DNA of 64,000 nt from Methylococcus geothermalis (GCF_012769535.1 NZ_CP046565.1:496001-560000); one strand, 5' to 3'. Counted from the stretch's first letter, positions 41,418 to 52,701 are shown. Notes: generated by a model not told the origin, from the letters alone. Numbers and translations are program-made.

Positions 41418-42041
41418 ATGACTCTGGATCAGATCATCGACGCCACCAGCGTCATGCCCGTGATGGTGGTGGACCGCCCCGAAGACGCCGTGCCGCTGGC
41501 CCGCGCCCTGGTCGAGGGCGGCATCCGCGTGCTGGAAATCACCCTCCGCACCGCCGCCGGCCTCGACGCCGTGAAGGCCATCCGCCGGGACGTCCCGGAC
41601 GCCATCGTCGGCGTCGGCACCATCGCCACCCCGGCCCAGCTCGAAGCTTCGATCGCCGCCGGCGCCCAGTTCGGCGTCTCCCCCGGCACCACCCCGACCC
41701 TGCTCAAGGCGATCGTCGACAGCAAGCTGCCGTTCTTCCCCGGCGTCGCTACCACCACCGAGGTGATGCAGGTGCTCGAAGGCGGCCTGACCGTGATGAA
41801 ATTCTTCCCCGCGGTGGCCGCCGGCGGCGTCAAGATGCTGGAATCCTTCCGCGGTCCGTTCCCGCAGGTGCGGTTCTGCCCGACCGGCGGCATCAACGCC
41901 CAGAACGCCCCGGATTTCTTCAAGCTCCCCAACGTGGTCTGCGTCGGCGGCTCCTGGCTGACGCCCAAGGATCGGGTTGCCGCCGGGAACTGGGCGGACA
42001 TCACCCGCTTGGCGAAAGAAGCGGCCGCGCTCAAGCCCTGA
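41418..42041 (+). CDS. eda: KDPG aldolase (2-dehydro-3-deoxyphosphogluconate aldolase)
   Basis: A 207-residue class I aldolase cleaving KDPG to pyruvate and glyceraldehyde-3-P. Catalytic Glu is in VLEITLRTAAGL, the Schiff-base lysine in LTVMKFFPA and the phosphate-binding loop in FCPTGGIN. ATG 41418 has TTAGGA upstream. An upstream open frame reading through the edd region in this frame is not coding. Confidence 0.97.
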   Translation: MTLDQIIDATSVMPVMVVDRPEDAVPLARALVEGGIRVLEITLRTAAGLDAVKAIRRDVPDAIVGVGTIATPAQLEASIAAGAQFGVSPGTTPTLLKAIVDSKLPFFPGVATTTEVMQVLEGGLTVMKFFPAVAAGGVKMLESFRGPFPQVRFCPTGGINAQNAPDFFKLPNVVCVGGSWLTPKDRVAAGNWADITRLAKEAAALKP

Positions 42042-42159
42042 AGCATCCTGGTGGGGACGGCCCTGCGCAAGCAGACGATTCGACATTCATCGCCCTTGGA
42101 GGCGTTGATCGAAGTCACCACACGCTTCAGCTTCCACCCTCTGCATGAAAGGTGATCCG

Positions 42160-42798
42160 ATGCCAGCGACTCCCCATCTCATCCCCAGCCTGGTCCAAGG
42201 CGCCGCTTCGGCTATCCAGACCCATGCCGAGGAGGTGACCGCTCTCGATCGGGCGATAGGCGATGGCGATCATGTCCTCAACTTGCAGCGTGGGCTGGAC
42301 GCCCTGGCGAAGCAGGCCGAAAGTATCTCGGCACTGGACTGGCCGGCGGCTCTGCAGAAAATCGGCATGACCCTGATGTCGTCGGTGGGCGGGGCGTCGG
42401 GCTCGCTGTACGGCACGTTGTTCATCGCCATGGGCAAGGCGCTGAAGGATCGGGAGATGAATCGGCCGAATCTGGCCGAGGCGTTCGCTCAGGGCGTGGA
42501 GGCAATGAAGGCGCGCGGCAAGGCCGATTTGGGCGAGAAGACCATGCTGGACGTGCTGATTCCGGTGGCGGACGCCCTGAGGTCCGCCGTGGAACGGTCC
42601 CTGTCTGTGCCGCAATGGGTGGATGAGGTGAGCCGCGCCGCCGAGGCGGGCATGGAATCCACCCGCGACATGATCGCCACCAAGGGCCGCGCTTCATTCC
42701 TGGGGGAGCGCGCCATCGGTCACGTCGATGCCGGCGCCCGCAGCAGCCAGTTGATGATTTCGGCCATCGCCGAGGTCTTGGCCGCAAAATCGCGGTAG
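42160..42798 (+). CDS. dhaL: Dihydroxyacetone kinase subunit DhaL (ADP-binding)
   Basis: A 212-residue all-helical DhaL domain. The Mg-ADP site aspartates are in DRAIGDGDHVLNLQRG and a phosphate loop in SSVGGASGSLYGT. The segment GEKTMLDVL is typical. ATG 42160 is preferred over 42145 because AAAGGTG precedes it at the right distance. DhaL phosphorylates dihydroxyacetone held by DhaK. dhaK is encoded nearby but on the opposite strand, and no DhaM phosphocarrier gene is present in the window. Confidence 0.9.
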   Translation: MPATPHLIPSLVQGAASAIQTHAEEVTALDRAIGDGDHVLNLQRGLDALAKQAESISALDWPAALQKIGMTLMSSVGGASGSLYGTLFIAMGKALKDREMNRPNLAEAFAQGVEAMKARGKADLGEKTMLDVLIPVADALRSAVERSLSVPQWVDEVSRAAEAGMESTRDMIATKGRASFLGERAIGHVDAGARSSQLMISAIAEVLAAKSR

Positions 42799-42878
42799 GG
42801 CGGAACCGTCTTTTTCGGGTTCCGCCGGGTCGAAACGGGTCACTTGGTCGGCGGATCGCCTGTCGGCATCCGCCCTAC
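42795..42878. repeat. 84-bp palindromic repeat between dhaL and dhaK
   Basis: Outer arms GTAGGGCGGA (42795-42804) and TCCGCCCTAC (42869-42878) are perfect inverted copies. Nested inside, GGCGGAACC (42799-42807) pairs with 42818-42826, and GGCGGAT (42850-42856) pairs with ATCCGCC (42868-42874). The GTAGGGCGGA sequence type is a known dispersed REP-like or miniature inverted-repeat motif in proteobacteria. It lies between convergent genes and may also act as a terminator. Confidence 0.7.
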
Positions 42879-42928
42879 GGAATCTACGGGATCTGGGCGA
42901 GATGCGCGTCTTGACTCCCCCGGCCGCC

Positions 42929-43918
42929 TCAGCACCCCCAGCGCAAGGCCGCCGTGTGCACCGGCGCGTCCCATAGCCGGAGCATTTCCTCGTCCAGCCG
43001 GGTCAGGGTGAGGGAGCAGCCGGCCATGTCCAGCGAGGTGGTGAAATTGCCCACGAGGGAGCGGGCGATGTCGACGGAGCGTCCGCTCCAGTGGCGGTGC
43101 GCCAGTTCGTACATCAGATGCAGCTCGATCAGCGGGGTGCCGCCGAAGCCGTTGACGTGCAGCAGCACGGGCTGGCCGGGTTGCGGCTGCAGCTCGTCGT
43201 CGATGACGGCGGCGATGTAGTCCACGATCTCGCCGGCGCTGCCCAGCGCCATGCGCTCCCGGCCGCGTTCGCCGTGGATGCCGACCCCCATTTCCATCTC
43301 CCGTTCGCCGAGGTCGAACATCGGCTTGCCCAAGGCCGGCACGGTGCAACTGGTCAGGGCGACGCCCATGGAGGCGGTGGCATGGACCACCCTTTCGCCC
43401 AGGGCCTTGCAGGCGGCCAGATCGTAGCCGGCTTCCGCCGCCGCGCCGACGATCTTCTCCACCACCGTGGTGCCGGCGATGCCGCGCCGGCCCATGCCCC
43501 GGTTTTCGGGGAGCGAGACGTCGTCGTGCACCAGCAGCGAGTCGTGGGGGGCGTCCAGCATCTCCGCGGCGATCTCGAAGTTCATGACGTCGCCGGCGTA
43601 GTTCTTGACGATGAACAGGATGCCGCCGCCATGATCCACCGCCTGGGCCGCCGCCAGCATCTGATCCGGCGTCGGCGAGGTGAACACCTCGCCGGGGCAG
43701 GCCGCATCCAGCATGCCGAGGCCGACGAAGCCGGTATGCAGGGGCTCGTGCCCCGAGCCTCCGCCCGAAACCAGCGCCACCTTGCCCGGCTTGGCCGGGG
43801 CCTTGCGGGAGACGAAGCGGGGCTCGGGGCTCAAATCGACGATATCGGCATGGGCCTTGGCGAAGCCGCGCAGGCTTTCGTCGAGAAAGCCGTCGATCGT
43901 GTCGATGAATTTCTTCAT
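42929..43918 (-). CDS. dhaK: Dihydroxyacetone kinase subunit DhaK
   Basis: A 329-residue DhaK that binds dihydroxyacetone covalently through a histidine, here His215 in GVGIHGERG (His218 in E. coli). [16 protein letters not shown] near residue 51 and [14 protein letters not shown] near residue 102 are conserved family motifs. It is 30 bp downstream of the Gfo/Idh/MocA gene on the minus strand and converges with dhaL. With DhaL it would give dihydroxyacetone phosphate; the phosphoryl donor is unclear. Confidence 0.93.
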   Translation of the reverse strand: MKKFIDTIDGFLDESLRGFAKAHADIVDLSPEPRFVSRKAPAKPGKVALVSGGGSGHEPLHTGFVGLGMLDAACPGEVFTSPTPDQMLAAAQAVDHGGGILFIVKNYAGDVMNFEIAAEMLDAPHDSLLVHDDVSLPENRGMGRRGIAGTTVVEKIVGAAAEAGYDLAACKALGERVVHATASMGVALTSCTVPALGKPMFDLGEREMEMGVGIHGERGRERMALGSAGEIVDYIAAVIDDELQPQPGQPVLLHVNGFGGTPLIELHLMYELAHRHWSGRSVDIARSLVGNFTTSLDMAGCSLTLTRLDEEMLRLWDAPVHTAALRWGC

Positions 43919-43948
43919 GGGGTTCCCTGGGGTTCAATGAAGGGTGCG

Positions 43949-44965
43949 CTATCCGGCCAGCTTGACCGATTCGCCGCTGGCGGCGGATGCCAGCGCGGCC
44001 ACGATGGTCCGGCAATTCATCTTGGCATCGTCCAGCGACAGCAGCGGCGGCTTGCCGTTCAGCACACAGTCGGCGAAATGCTCGATCTCCAGCCGGAAAT
44101 GGTTGGCCACCGGTAGCTGTTCGACGCACTGGCGGCCGTCCTCGGTCCACCACGAGATGACCGGCACGTCGCCCGGATTCTGCCAGGCCGCATGGCATTT
44201 CACGCCGCCCAGGGTGCCGGTGATCTCGTACTCCGAGCGCCGCGCGCATTCGAAGCTGATGTCGAAATGGCCGCGCCGGCCGTCGCCGAATTCGATCATG
44301 CCGCTGGTGGCGACGTCTGCGCCGCTTTCGACGTATTTCGCCATCGCCGCCACTGCGATCGGGTCCTGTTCGAAGCACAGGCGCAAGGAATGTACCGCAT
44401 ACGGGCCGATGTCCCACATCGCGCCGCCGCCGTGCCATACATCGTGCTCCAGACGGTAACGCCGGGCCGGGCGCATCATGAACGAATAGCTGGCGCGGGC
44501 ATAGCGCACGTCGCCGATCGCGCCGGAGCGGACGATCTCCAGCACCCGGGCGTGCTGGGGATGGAAGCGGTACATGAAGCCTTCCATGACCGTGACGCCG
44601 TGCTCGCGGGCGGCGGCTTCGATTGCCTCGATATCCGCCACTGTCAGCGCCATCGGCTTCTCGCACAGGACGTGCTTGCCGGCCCGGATCGCCCGCACCG
44701 CCCATTCGGCGTGCTCGTGATTGGCCATGGGGAGATAGACGGCCTCCACCTCGGCATCGGCGAGCAAGGCTTCGGGCTGGTCGTAGGTGCGCACGCCTTG
44801 CTCGTGCGGGGCATATTTGGCCAGGGTTGCCGCGGCGGCGCCGGGGCGCCGGCTGGCGATGGCGATGAGTTCGGAATTGGAGGCTTCGACGATGGCGGGC
44901 ATCAGGCGCTCGTTGACGCGGGCCGCGCCGAGGATGCCCCAGCGGAGTTTCGATGGCTTGTCCAT
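43949..44965 (-). CDS. Gfo/Idh/MocA family oxidoreductase
   Basis: A 338-residue NAD(P)-dependent dehydrogenase. It has an N-terminal Rossmann fold (WGILGAARVNERLMPAI), the characteristic EKP motif HVLCEKPMALT at about residue 98, and the C-terminal MEGFMYRFHPQHARV segment typical of trans-1,2-dihydrobenzenediol/xylose dehydrogenase-like members. It shares a strand and probably a transcript with dhaK. The substrate is probably a sugar or polyol but is not determinable. Confidence 0.85.
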   Translation of the reverse strand: MDKPSKLRWGILGAARVNERLMPAIVEASNSELIAIASRRPGAAAATLAKYAPHEQGVRTYDQPEALLADAEVEAVYLPMANHEHAEWAVRAIRAGKHVLCEKPMALTVADIEAIEAAAREHGVTVMEGFMYRFHPQHARVLEIVRSGAIGDVRYARASYSFMMRPARRYRLEHDVWHGGGAMWDIGPYAVHSLRLCFEQDPIAVAAMAKYVESGADVATSGMIEFGDGRRGHFDISFECARRSEYEITGTLGGVKCHAAWQNPGDVPVISWWTEDGRQCVEQLPVANHFRLEIEHFADCVLNGKPPLLSLDDAKMNCRTIVAALASAASGESVKLAG

Positions 44966-45146
44966 GGTGGGTCTCCTGATCGCAGGTTCAAGGCGGGGAC
45001 TCTAGCACAGGACGGCGGCGCCGGCTCGACGTTCTAAATCCATGAAACTCATGAGGTTTTATCGGCGGTCAGGTTTTGACTTCCGCAATCGCTTGGGCCA
45101 TTCTCCGTTTCGCCAATCCTATAACGAAACATCCGGAGGATATTCC

Positions 45147-45653
45147 ATGACCATCCAAGTAGGAGATCGCCTGCCCGACGGCACGCTCACCGAATGCACC
45201 GAGTTCGATCCGGCCACCGCCTGTCCGATGAATCCCAAGGCGCTCGATGTCGGCGAACAGGCCAAAGGCAAGAAGCTCGTGATCTTCGGCGTGCCCGGCG
45301 CATTCACCCCCACCTGTTCGGTCAAGCATCTGCCCGGCTTCGTGGCCAACTACGACCGGCTCAAGGCCAAGGGCGTGGATGAAATCTGGTGCATGGCCGT
45401 GAACGACGCTTTCGTGATGGCCGCCTGGGGCCGGGAGCAAAAGGCCGGCGGCAAGGTGCGCATGATGGCCGACGGCAGCGCCGACTATGTCAAAAAGCTC
45501 GGCCTCGACCGCGACCTCACTGCCAACGGCATGGGCATCCGCTGCCACCGCTTCGCCATGATCGTCGACGACGGCGTGGTCAAATACCTCGGCGTCGAAG
45601 CCTCCGGCAAGTTCGAAGTCTCGAATGCCGAGGCCGTGCTGGCGCATCTGTGA
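45147..45653 (+). CDS. Peroxiredoxin (Prx5/glutaredoxin-dependent type)
   Basis: A 168-residue redoxin. The peroxidatic Cys57 is in VPGAFTPTCSVKHLPGF, the Prx5-subfamily signature. Cys17, Cys26 and others could serve in resolution. ATG 45147 has CCGGAGGA upstream; the longer upstream frame is not conserved. It reduces H2O2 or alkyl peroxides with thioredoxin or glutaredoxin. The rpiB gene follows after 40 bp. Confidence 0.93.
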   Translation: MTIQVGDRLPDGTLTECTEFDPATACPMNPKALDVGEQAKGKKLVIFGVPGAFTPTCSVKHLPGFVANYDRLKAKGVDEIWCMAVNDAFVMAAWGREQKAGGKVRMMADGSADYVKKLGLDRDLTANGMGIRCHRFAMIVDDGVVKYLGVEASGKFEVSNAEAVLAHL

Positions 45654-45693
45654 CCGGGCCGACCGCCCCCAACCCTACGTAAGGAATCCGCCC

Positions 45694-46122
45694 ATGAAAA
45701 TAGGCATCGCATCCGATCACGCCGGTTTCGACCACAAGGAACAGCTCCGCGCCTGGCTGACCTCGCTCGGCCATGACGTCGTCGACTACGGCTGCTTCAG
45801 CGACGAGCGCACCGATTACCCCACCTGGATCCGCCCTTGCGCCGTGGCCGTGGCCCGCGGTGAAGTCGAGCGCGGCATCGTCCTCGGCGGCAGCGGCAAC
45901 GGCGAAGCCATCGTCGCCAACCGGGTCAAGGGCTGCCGCTGCGGCTACTGCTTCAACGAGGAAACCGCCTACCTCACCCGCTGGCACAACGACGCCAACT
46001 GCATCGCCATGGGCCAGCGCATCGTCACTTTGGACATGGCCAAGAAGATCGTGGAGACCTTTCTTTCGACCGGCTTCGAGGGCGGCCGGCACATTCCCCG
46101 GATCGTGGCGATCGACGAATAG
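45694..46122 (+). CDS. rpiB: Ribose-5-phosphate isomerase B-family sugar-phosphate isomerase
   Basis: A 142-residue RpiB/LacAB fold starting MKIGIASDHAGF. The active-site loop is LGGSGNGE with Glu71 in place of the catalytic Cys of E. coli RpiB. This is the form described for Mycobacterium tuberculosis RpiB, where a Glu acts as base. The His/Arg phosphate residues in RWHNDANCIAMGQRIV are retained. It could serve the ribulose monophosphate or pentose phosphate pathway. AAGGA lies nine bases before the ATG. Confidence 0.88.
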   Translation: MKIGIASDHAGFDHKEQLRAWLTSLGHDVVDYGCFSDERTDYPTWIRPCAVAVARGEVERGIVLGGSGNGEAIVANRVKGCRCGYCFNEETAYLTRWHNDANCIAMGQRIVTLDMAKKIVETFLSTGFEGGRHIPRIVAIDE

Positions 46123-46179
46123 CTCTAGCGCCGGCCGGGGAATGTCGAAAGGGGGTGAAACCGCAAGGGAGATACTGTC

Positions 46180-46983
46180 ATGAACGTGACGACCGATGGC
46201 AAGAAAACGGCACTGATCACCGGGGCTTCTTCCGGGATCGGCGCCGAACTCGCCTGGCTGTTTGCCGCCGATGGCATTGGCTTGGTCCTGGTGGCCCGCC
46301 ACCGGGATCGTCTGGACGCCCTCGCCGAGCAGCTCAGAAGCCGCCACGGCATCGACGTGATGACCATCGCGGCGGATCTGTCCGAGCCGGAAGCGCCTGC
46401 CTCCGTCCACGCTGCCGTGACTGCGGCGGGGATTACCGTCGACTATCTGGTCAATAACGCGGGAGTCGGAGTGCATGGCGGTTTCCGGGATACGCGGCTG
46501 GAGGACGAACTGGCGATGATGCGGTTGAACACGGCCGCCGTGGTTCATCTCACCAAGCGGTTCCTGCCCGCCATGCTGATGCGCCGATCCGGCAGGATTC
46601 TGAACGTGGCCTCGCTCGCCGCCCTGCAGCCGGGCGGCCCCGGGGCGGCGGCGTATTATGCCTCCAAGGCGTTCGTGCTTTCTTTTTCCGGAGGGCTCGG
46701 CGCCGAGCTGCGAGGGTCGGGGGTCAGCGTCACTGCCTTATGTCCCGGCCCGGTCGATACCCGGTTCCAGGAAGCGGGGGATTTCGCCAAGACCCTGCTA
46801 TACCGCTCCTTCATGACCCGTCGGCCCGAGTCGGTGGCGAAGGCGGGCTATTGCGCAATGCAGCGGGGCCGGATGGTCTGTGTTCCCGGGCTGTTCGCGA
46901 AACTTCTCGCGTTTGGCGGGCAGATGGCGCCCCGGCGCCTCACCCTGGCGATCAATGCGATGCTGCTTAGGCCGCGAGGGTGA
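46180..46983 (+). CDS. Short-chain dehydrogenase/reductase
   Basis: A 267-residue classical SDR with the cofactor motif LITGASSGIGAELAWLFA (TGxxxGIG) near residue 15, NNAG at about residue 90, and catalytic Ser and YxxxK in NVASLAALQPG and AAYYASKAFVLSF. ATG 46180 follows GGGAG at eight bases. This subgroup (DltE/YqjQ-like) often acts on lipids or unknown carbonyls; the substrate is unknown. Confidence 0.88.
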   Translation: MNVTTDGKKTALITGASSGIGAELAWLFAADGIGLVLVARHRDRLDALAEQLRSRHGIDVMTIAADLSEPEAPASVHAAVTAAGITVDYLVNNAGVGVHGGFRDTRLEDELAMMRLNTAAVVHLTKRFLPAMLMRRSGRILNVASLAALQPGGPGAAAYYASKAFVLSFSGGLGAELRGSGVSVTALCPGPVDTRFQEAGDFAKTLLYRSFMTRRPESVAKAGYCAMQRGRMVCVPGLFAKLLAFGGQMAPRRLTLAINAMLLRPRG

Positions 46984-47112
46984 TCTCGAAGCGCACCGCG
47001 ATGTTGAAAATGTTTTCACGGTGGGAGTAGTCTTTGCGCGGGACCGATGGATCGATCGTCGCCATGCGAATCGCCTTCGGGTTGCCGTTTCAGCCACAGA
47101 TGGAGAAGACCC

Positions 47113-47334
47113 ATGTTTCTCAAGAAAAAACAGAACGGACATCTGGTCGAAATACTCGGCCTCGGCGATTTGTTCAATCCGATGCACAAGATGGTGCCCG
47201 GCCGCCTGCACTACGGGGAGGAGCTGCAGGACCCGGAGAAGTTCGCCAAGTCGGAGTTGGTATTTCCCTCCGGCGAGGATCTGCCCCGCTGCTGGCTCGA
47301 TCCCCATTATCGCGACAGCGAGCTGAAGAAATAG
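47113..47334 (+). CDS. Conserved-looking small protein of unknown function
   Basis: A 73-residue basic-to-acidic soluble protein (FLKKKQNGHLVEILGLGDLF ... MVPGRLHYGEELQDPEKF). ATG 47113 has GGAGAAG nine bases upstream, and the composition and codon use look genuine. Aromatic and Pro residues near the C-terminus (CWLDPHY) suggest a folded domain. It is convergent with nfi, nine bases apart. I do not recognise the family. Confidence 0.7.
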   Translation: MFLKKKQNGHLVEILGLGDLFNPMHKMVPGRLHYGEELQDPEKFAKSELVFPSGEDLPRCWLDPHYRDSELKK

Positions 47335-47343
47335 CTTCCCGCG

Positions 47344-48012
47344 TTAGCCGGAAGCAAGACGGTGCGCCTGCCGGGTCGTTTCCGGCAGGCGATAGCGGGG
47401 GGCGCAGCTCAGTACCCAGTCCACCGCGGTCGGCAGGCTCAGCCGGTGGCCGACCGAGACGTAAACCGGCTGGACGCCCCTGCGGGTCCGCACGACCGCG
47501 CCGATGGTTTCTTCCCGGTCGATCAGCGGGATCCAACGTCCCCGTTCCTCCCCCAAGTCTCCATGTGTTCCGACGAGGCGCGTCTTGCCGACGCCGATGG
47601 TCGGAATTCCCGTAAGCACCCCGAGATGGCAGGCGATGCCGAAACGCCGCGGGTGCGCGTAGCCGTGGCCGTCCACCAGGATGAGTTCGGGCAGGCGATT
47701 CAGCCGCTCCAGCGCTTCGAGCAGCGCGGGCAGCTCGCGAAAGGAAAGCAGGCCGGGAACGTAGGGGAAACGGGTCGGCTGGCGAACGATGGCCTGGTCT
47801 GTCAGGCGGAGGCTGGGAAATTCGAGCACGGCGACCGCGGCCCGGGTGGTTCTGCCCTGGTCCTCGAAGCCTACGTCCACGCCGGCTACAGCGCGGATTT
47901 CGGCAGGAAGCGCGTCTTCGACCAGCACCAGCGGGCGGAGCTGGGCCTGCAGGTTGGCCGCTTCCTTTGGGCTCAAGTCCCAGCGGTGCTGGTGGCAGAG
48001 CGCCAAGCCCAT
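47344..48012 (-). CDS. nfi: Endonuclease V (deoxyinosine 3' endonuclease)
   Basis: A 222-residue Nfi that nicks DNA at the second bond 3' to deoxyinosine. Catalytic acidic residues are in [10 protein letters not shown] (Asp), [19 protein letters not shown] (Asp, His) and the conserved [14 protein letters not shown] motif precedes them. [10 protein letters not shown] fits the family. It is three bases downstream of mazG in an apparent house-cleaning unit for damaged nucleotides. Confidence 0.95.
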   Translation of the reverse strand: MGLALCHQHRWDLSPKEAANLQAQLRPLVLVEDALPAEIRAVAGVDVGFEDQGRTTRAAVAVLEFPSLRLTDQAIVRQPTRFPYVPGLLSFRELPALLEALERLNRLPELILVDGHGYAHPRRFGIACHLGVLTGIPTIGVGKTRLVGTHGDLGEERGRWIPLIDREETIGAVVRTRRGVQPVYVSVGHRLSLPTAVDWVLSCAPRYRLPETTRQAHRLASG

Positions 48013-48015
48013 GAA

Positions 48016-48804
48016 TCAGTGCCCGGCCCGCTTGGCTTCGTCCCAGAAGGCATCGAGTTCGGCCAGGCTACAGTCGGCCAGCCGCTTGCCGGTCCGGTTC
48101 ACGCATTCCTCGATGAATTGGAAACGCCGGCGGAACTTGCGGTTGCCGTTGCGCAGCGCGGTTTCGGCATCCACGTCCAGATGGCGGGCGAGGTTGACCA
48201 ACACGAACAGCAGATCGCCCAGTTCCTCCCGCACATGCGCCGTATCGCCCGAGGCGACGGCTTGTTCCAGTTCGCCGAGCTCTTCCCGGACCTTGCCGAA
48301 CACCGCTTCGGCTGAATCCCAGTCGAAGCCGTGGCGGGCCGCGCGCTTCTGCAGTTTCTGGGCCTCCATCAAGGCCGGCAGCGCGGCGGCGACGCCTTCG
48401 AGAACGCTGCCGGGGGTTTGGCCGGTTTTCTCCGATTTTTCTTCGAGCTTGGACGCCTCCCAGTAGCGCAGCCGTGCTGTGTCGCTGTCGAAGTCGATGC
48501 CGGCGAAGACGTGCGGGTGGCGCCGCTCCAGCTTGTCGGCGATTGCGGCGGCGACGGCTTCGAAATCGAACAGCCCCTGTTCCTCCGCCATCCGCGAATG
48601 GAACGCGACCTGCAAGAGCAGATCGCCCAACTCGTCGCGCAGATCGGTGAAATCCCCTCTTTCGATGGCATCGGCGACCTCGTAGGCCTCTTCCAGCGTG
48701 TACGGGATCAGGCTGGCGAAGTCCTGCTGGCGGTCCCACGGGCAGCCCGTCTCCGGGTCCCGCAAGCGGGCCATGATCTCGATGAGCCGGCGGGTCTGCT
48801 GCAC
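48016..48804 (-). CDS. mazG: Nucleoside triphosphate pyrophosphohydrolase MazG
   Basis: A 262-residue all-alpha NTP pyrophosphatase with two tandem MazG repeats. The N-terminal repeat has CPWDRQQDFASLIPYTLEE and the EExxE/ExxD metal site in LRDELGDLLLQVAFHS. The C-terminal repeat has VREELGDLLFVLVNLARH. Length matches E. coli MazG (263). It starts two bases from the end of the PfkB gene and precedes nfi. Confidence 0.95.
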   Translation of the reverse strand: MQQTRRLIEIMARLRDPETGCPWDRQQDFASLIPYTLEEAYEVADAIERGDFTDLRDELGDLLLQVAFHSRMAEEQGLFDFEAVAAAIADKLERRHPHVFAGIDFDSDTARLRYWEASKLEEKSEKTGQTPGSVLEGVAAALPALMEAQKLQKRAARHGFDWDSAEAVFGKVREELGELEQAVASGDTAHVREELGDLLFVLVNLARHLDVDAETALRNGNRKFRRRFQFIEECVNRTGKRLADCSLAELDAFWDEAKRAGH

Positions 48805-48806
48805 GG

Positions 48807-49739
48807 TCAGAAGGTGTAGTCGAAGTTTTCGCGGAAGCGTTCCCGGAAGGCCCCGAGCGAGAAGCTGTGATTCTGGGTGCCGGCGGTTTCCACCTTGATC
48901 GCGCCCATGAGCGAGGCGATGCGGCCGGTGGTCACCCAGTCCAGGTCTTCGAGCAGGCCGTAGATCAGCCCGGCCCGGTAGGCATCGCCGCAGCCGGTGG
49001 GATCGAGCACGGCGGTGGGACGCGCGGCGGGGATTTCATGGCAGGTGCCGGCGGCGTAGATGACCGAGCCGCCGGCGCCGCGCGTGACGATCACGGCATC
49101 GACCCGTTCGGCGAGTTGGGCCGGATTCAGGCCGGTGCGCTCCTGCATCAGACGCGCCTCGTAGTCGTTCAGCGTGACCCAGTTCGCCAGTTCCACGAAC
49201 TTCAGCAGCTCCTCGCCGTCGAACATGGGCATGCCCTGGCCCGGGTCGAAAATGAAGGGGATGCGGGCATCGGCGAACTGGCGCGCATGCTGGATCATGC
49301 CGTCCTTGCCGTCGGGTGCCACGATGCCGAGGCGGATGCCGGCATCGGTCGGCACGTCGTTGAGATGGGAGAAGGACATCGCTCCCGGATGAAAGGCGGT
49401 GATCTGGTTGTCGTCCATGTCCGTGGTGATGTACGCCTGCGCGGTGTAGCTATCCTCGACCGTGCGGATGTAGTCGCGCCGGATGCCGCAATAGGCCATC
49501 CATTGCGCATACGGCCCGAAATCCTTGCCGACGGTGGCCATCGGCAACGGGTCGTGTTCCAGCAGTTTGAGGTTGTAGGCGATGTTCCCGGCGCAGCCGC
49601 CGTATTCGCGGCGCAGCTCGGGCACCAGGAAGGAAACGTTCAGGATATGAACCTGATCGGGCAGGATGTGGTGTTTGAAACGGTCCTGAAACACCATGAT
49701 GGTGTCATAGGCCATGGAGCCGCAGATGAGAGCGCTCAT
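48807..49739 (-). CDS. PfkB-family carbohydrate/adenosine kinase
   Basis: A 310-residue ribokinase-fold enzyme. The N-terminus ALICGSMAYDTIM and YGGCAGNIAYNL bind substrate. The C-terminal DPTGCGDAYRAGL motif carries the catalytic Asp (GxGD). The GGCAGN element and overall layout resemble bacterial adenosine kinase-like members rather than ribokinase or fructokinase. It heads a minus-strand run with mazG and nfi. Substrate is likely a nucleoside or sugar, not proven. Confidence 0.87.
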   Translation of the reverse strand: MSALICGSMAYDTIMVFQDRFKHHILPDQVHILNVSFLVPELRREYGGCAGNIAYNLKLLEHDPLPMATVGKDFGPYAQWMAYCGIRRDYIRTVEDSYTAQAYITTDMDDNQITAFHPGAMSFSHLNDVPTDAGIRLGIVAPDGKDGMIQHARQFADARIPFIFDPGQGMPMFDGEELLKFVELANWVTLNDYEARLMQERTGLNPAQLAERVDAVIVTRGAGGSVIYAAGTCHEIPAARPTAVLDPTGCGDAYRAGLIYGLLEDLDWVTTGRIASLMGAIKVETAGTQNHSFSLGAFRERFRENFDYTF

Positions 49740-49794
49740 GCCGGTATCGTCCTGCTGTCGTCGGAATTGAACGGTCTAGTGTGCCGAGAGTGTT

Positions 49795-50157
49795 TCAACG
49801 AATCAAGACAAGCAGCCACACGGCGCCGGCCAGGATCAGCGAACTCAGCACCGCCGCGGAGCCGATGTCCTTGGCCCGGCCGGACAGATTGTGCCGCTCG
49901 ATGCCGATGCGGTCGATCGTCACCTCGACGGCGGTGTTGAGCAGCTCGACGATCAGGACGTTGATCAGCACGCCCACCAGCAATGCCCGCTCGATCCCCG
50001 ACTGGCCCAACCAGAGGCCGACCGGCACGCCGGCCAGGGCCAGCCAGCACTCCTGGCGAAAAGCCTCTTCGTGGCGCCAGGTGGCGCGGAAGCCGGAGAG
50101 AGAATGGACGAATGCGGCGTAGAGGCGGGCAAAGCCCTTGAGATGTTGTCCAGCCAT
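49795..50157 (-). CDS. dgkA: Diacylglycerol kinase DgkA
   Basis: A 120-residue integral membrane kinase with three helices that recycles diacylglycerol to phosphatidate. It contains the conserved amphipathic entry RLYAAFVHSLSGFRATWRHE, and ELLNTAVEVTIDRI with the catalytic Glu and Asn. ATG 50157 is preceded by AAGGAAA; the longer frame upstream is not conserved. It sits 55 bases upstream of the PfkB gene on the same strand. Confidence 0.95.
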   Translation of the reverse strand: MAGQHLKGFARLYAAFVHSLSGFRATWRHEEAFRQECWLALAGVPVGLWLGQSGIERALLVGVLINVLIVELLNTAVEVTIDRIGIERHNLSGRAKDIGSAAVLSSLILAGAVWLLVLIR

Positions 50158-50401
50158 GCAATTTCCTTCAAAAACGGTTGTCACAAGCCAAAGTTGCAAT
50201 CAGCCACTATCACACACAGAGATTACAGCCGTGTTGTGACGCGATCCTCAAAGGGAACGCGAAAAAGGGCTATGCTAGTTGTCGAGGACGTCACGGCGTG
50301 TTTCACCGCCAGGATGATGCCAATCGGCCGGCATTGAACGGGTCTCAGGCCGCGCATCCGTCAGGGAGCGCCCGCTGCCGGCCCAAGAAGTGGAGTGAGC
50401 C

Positions 50402-52684
<2,283 letters not shown>

Positions 52685-52701
52685 GCGCCATTCGAATGAG
52701 G

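Noticed and set aside
39486-42041. An 851-codon + frame joining a long segment to eda
   Set aside because: The first two thirds are an out-of-frame shadow of edd; eda has its own ATG and ribosome site at 41418.
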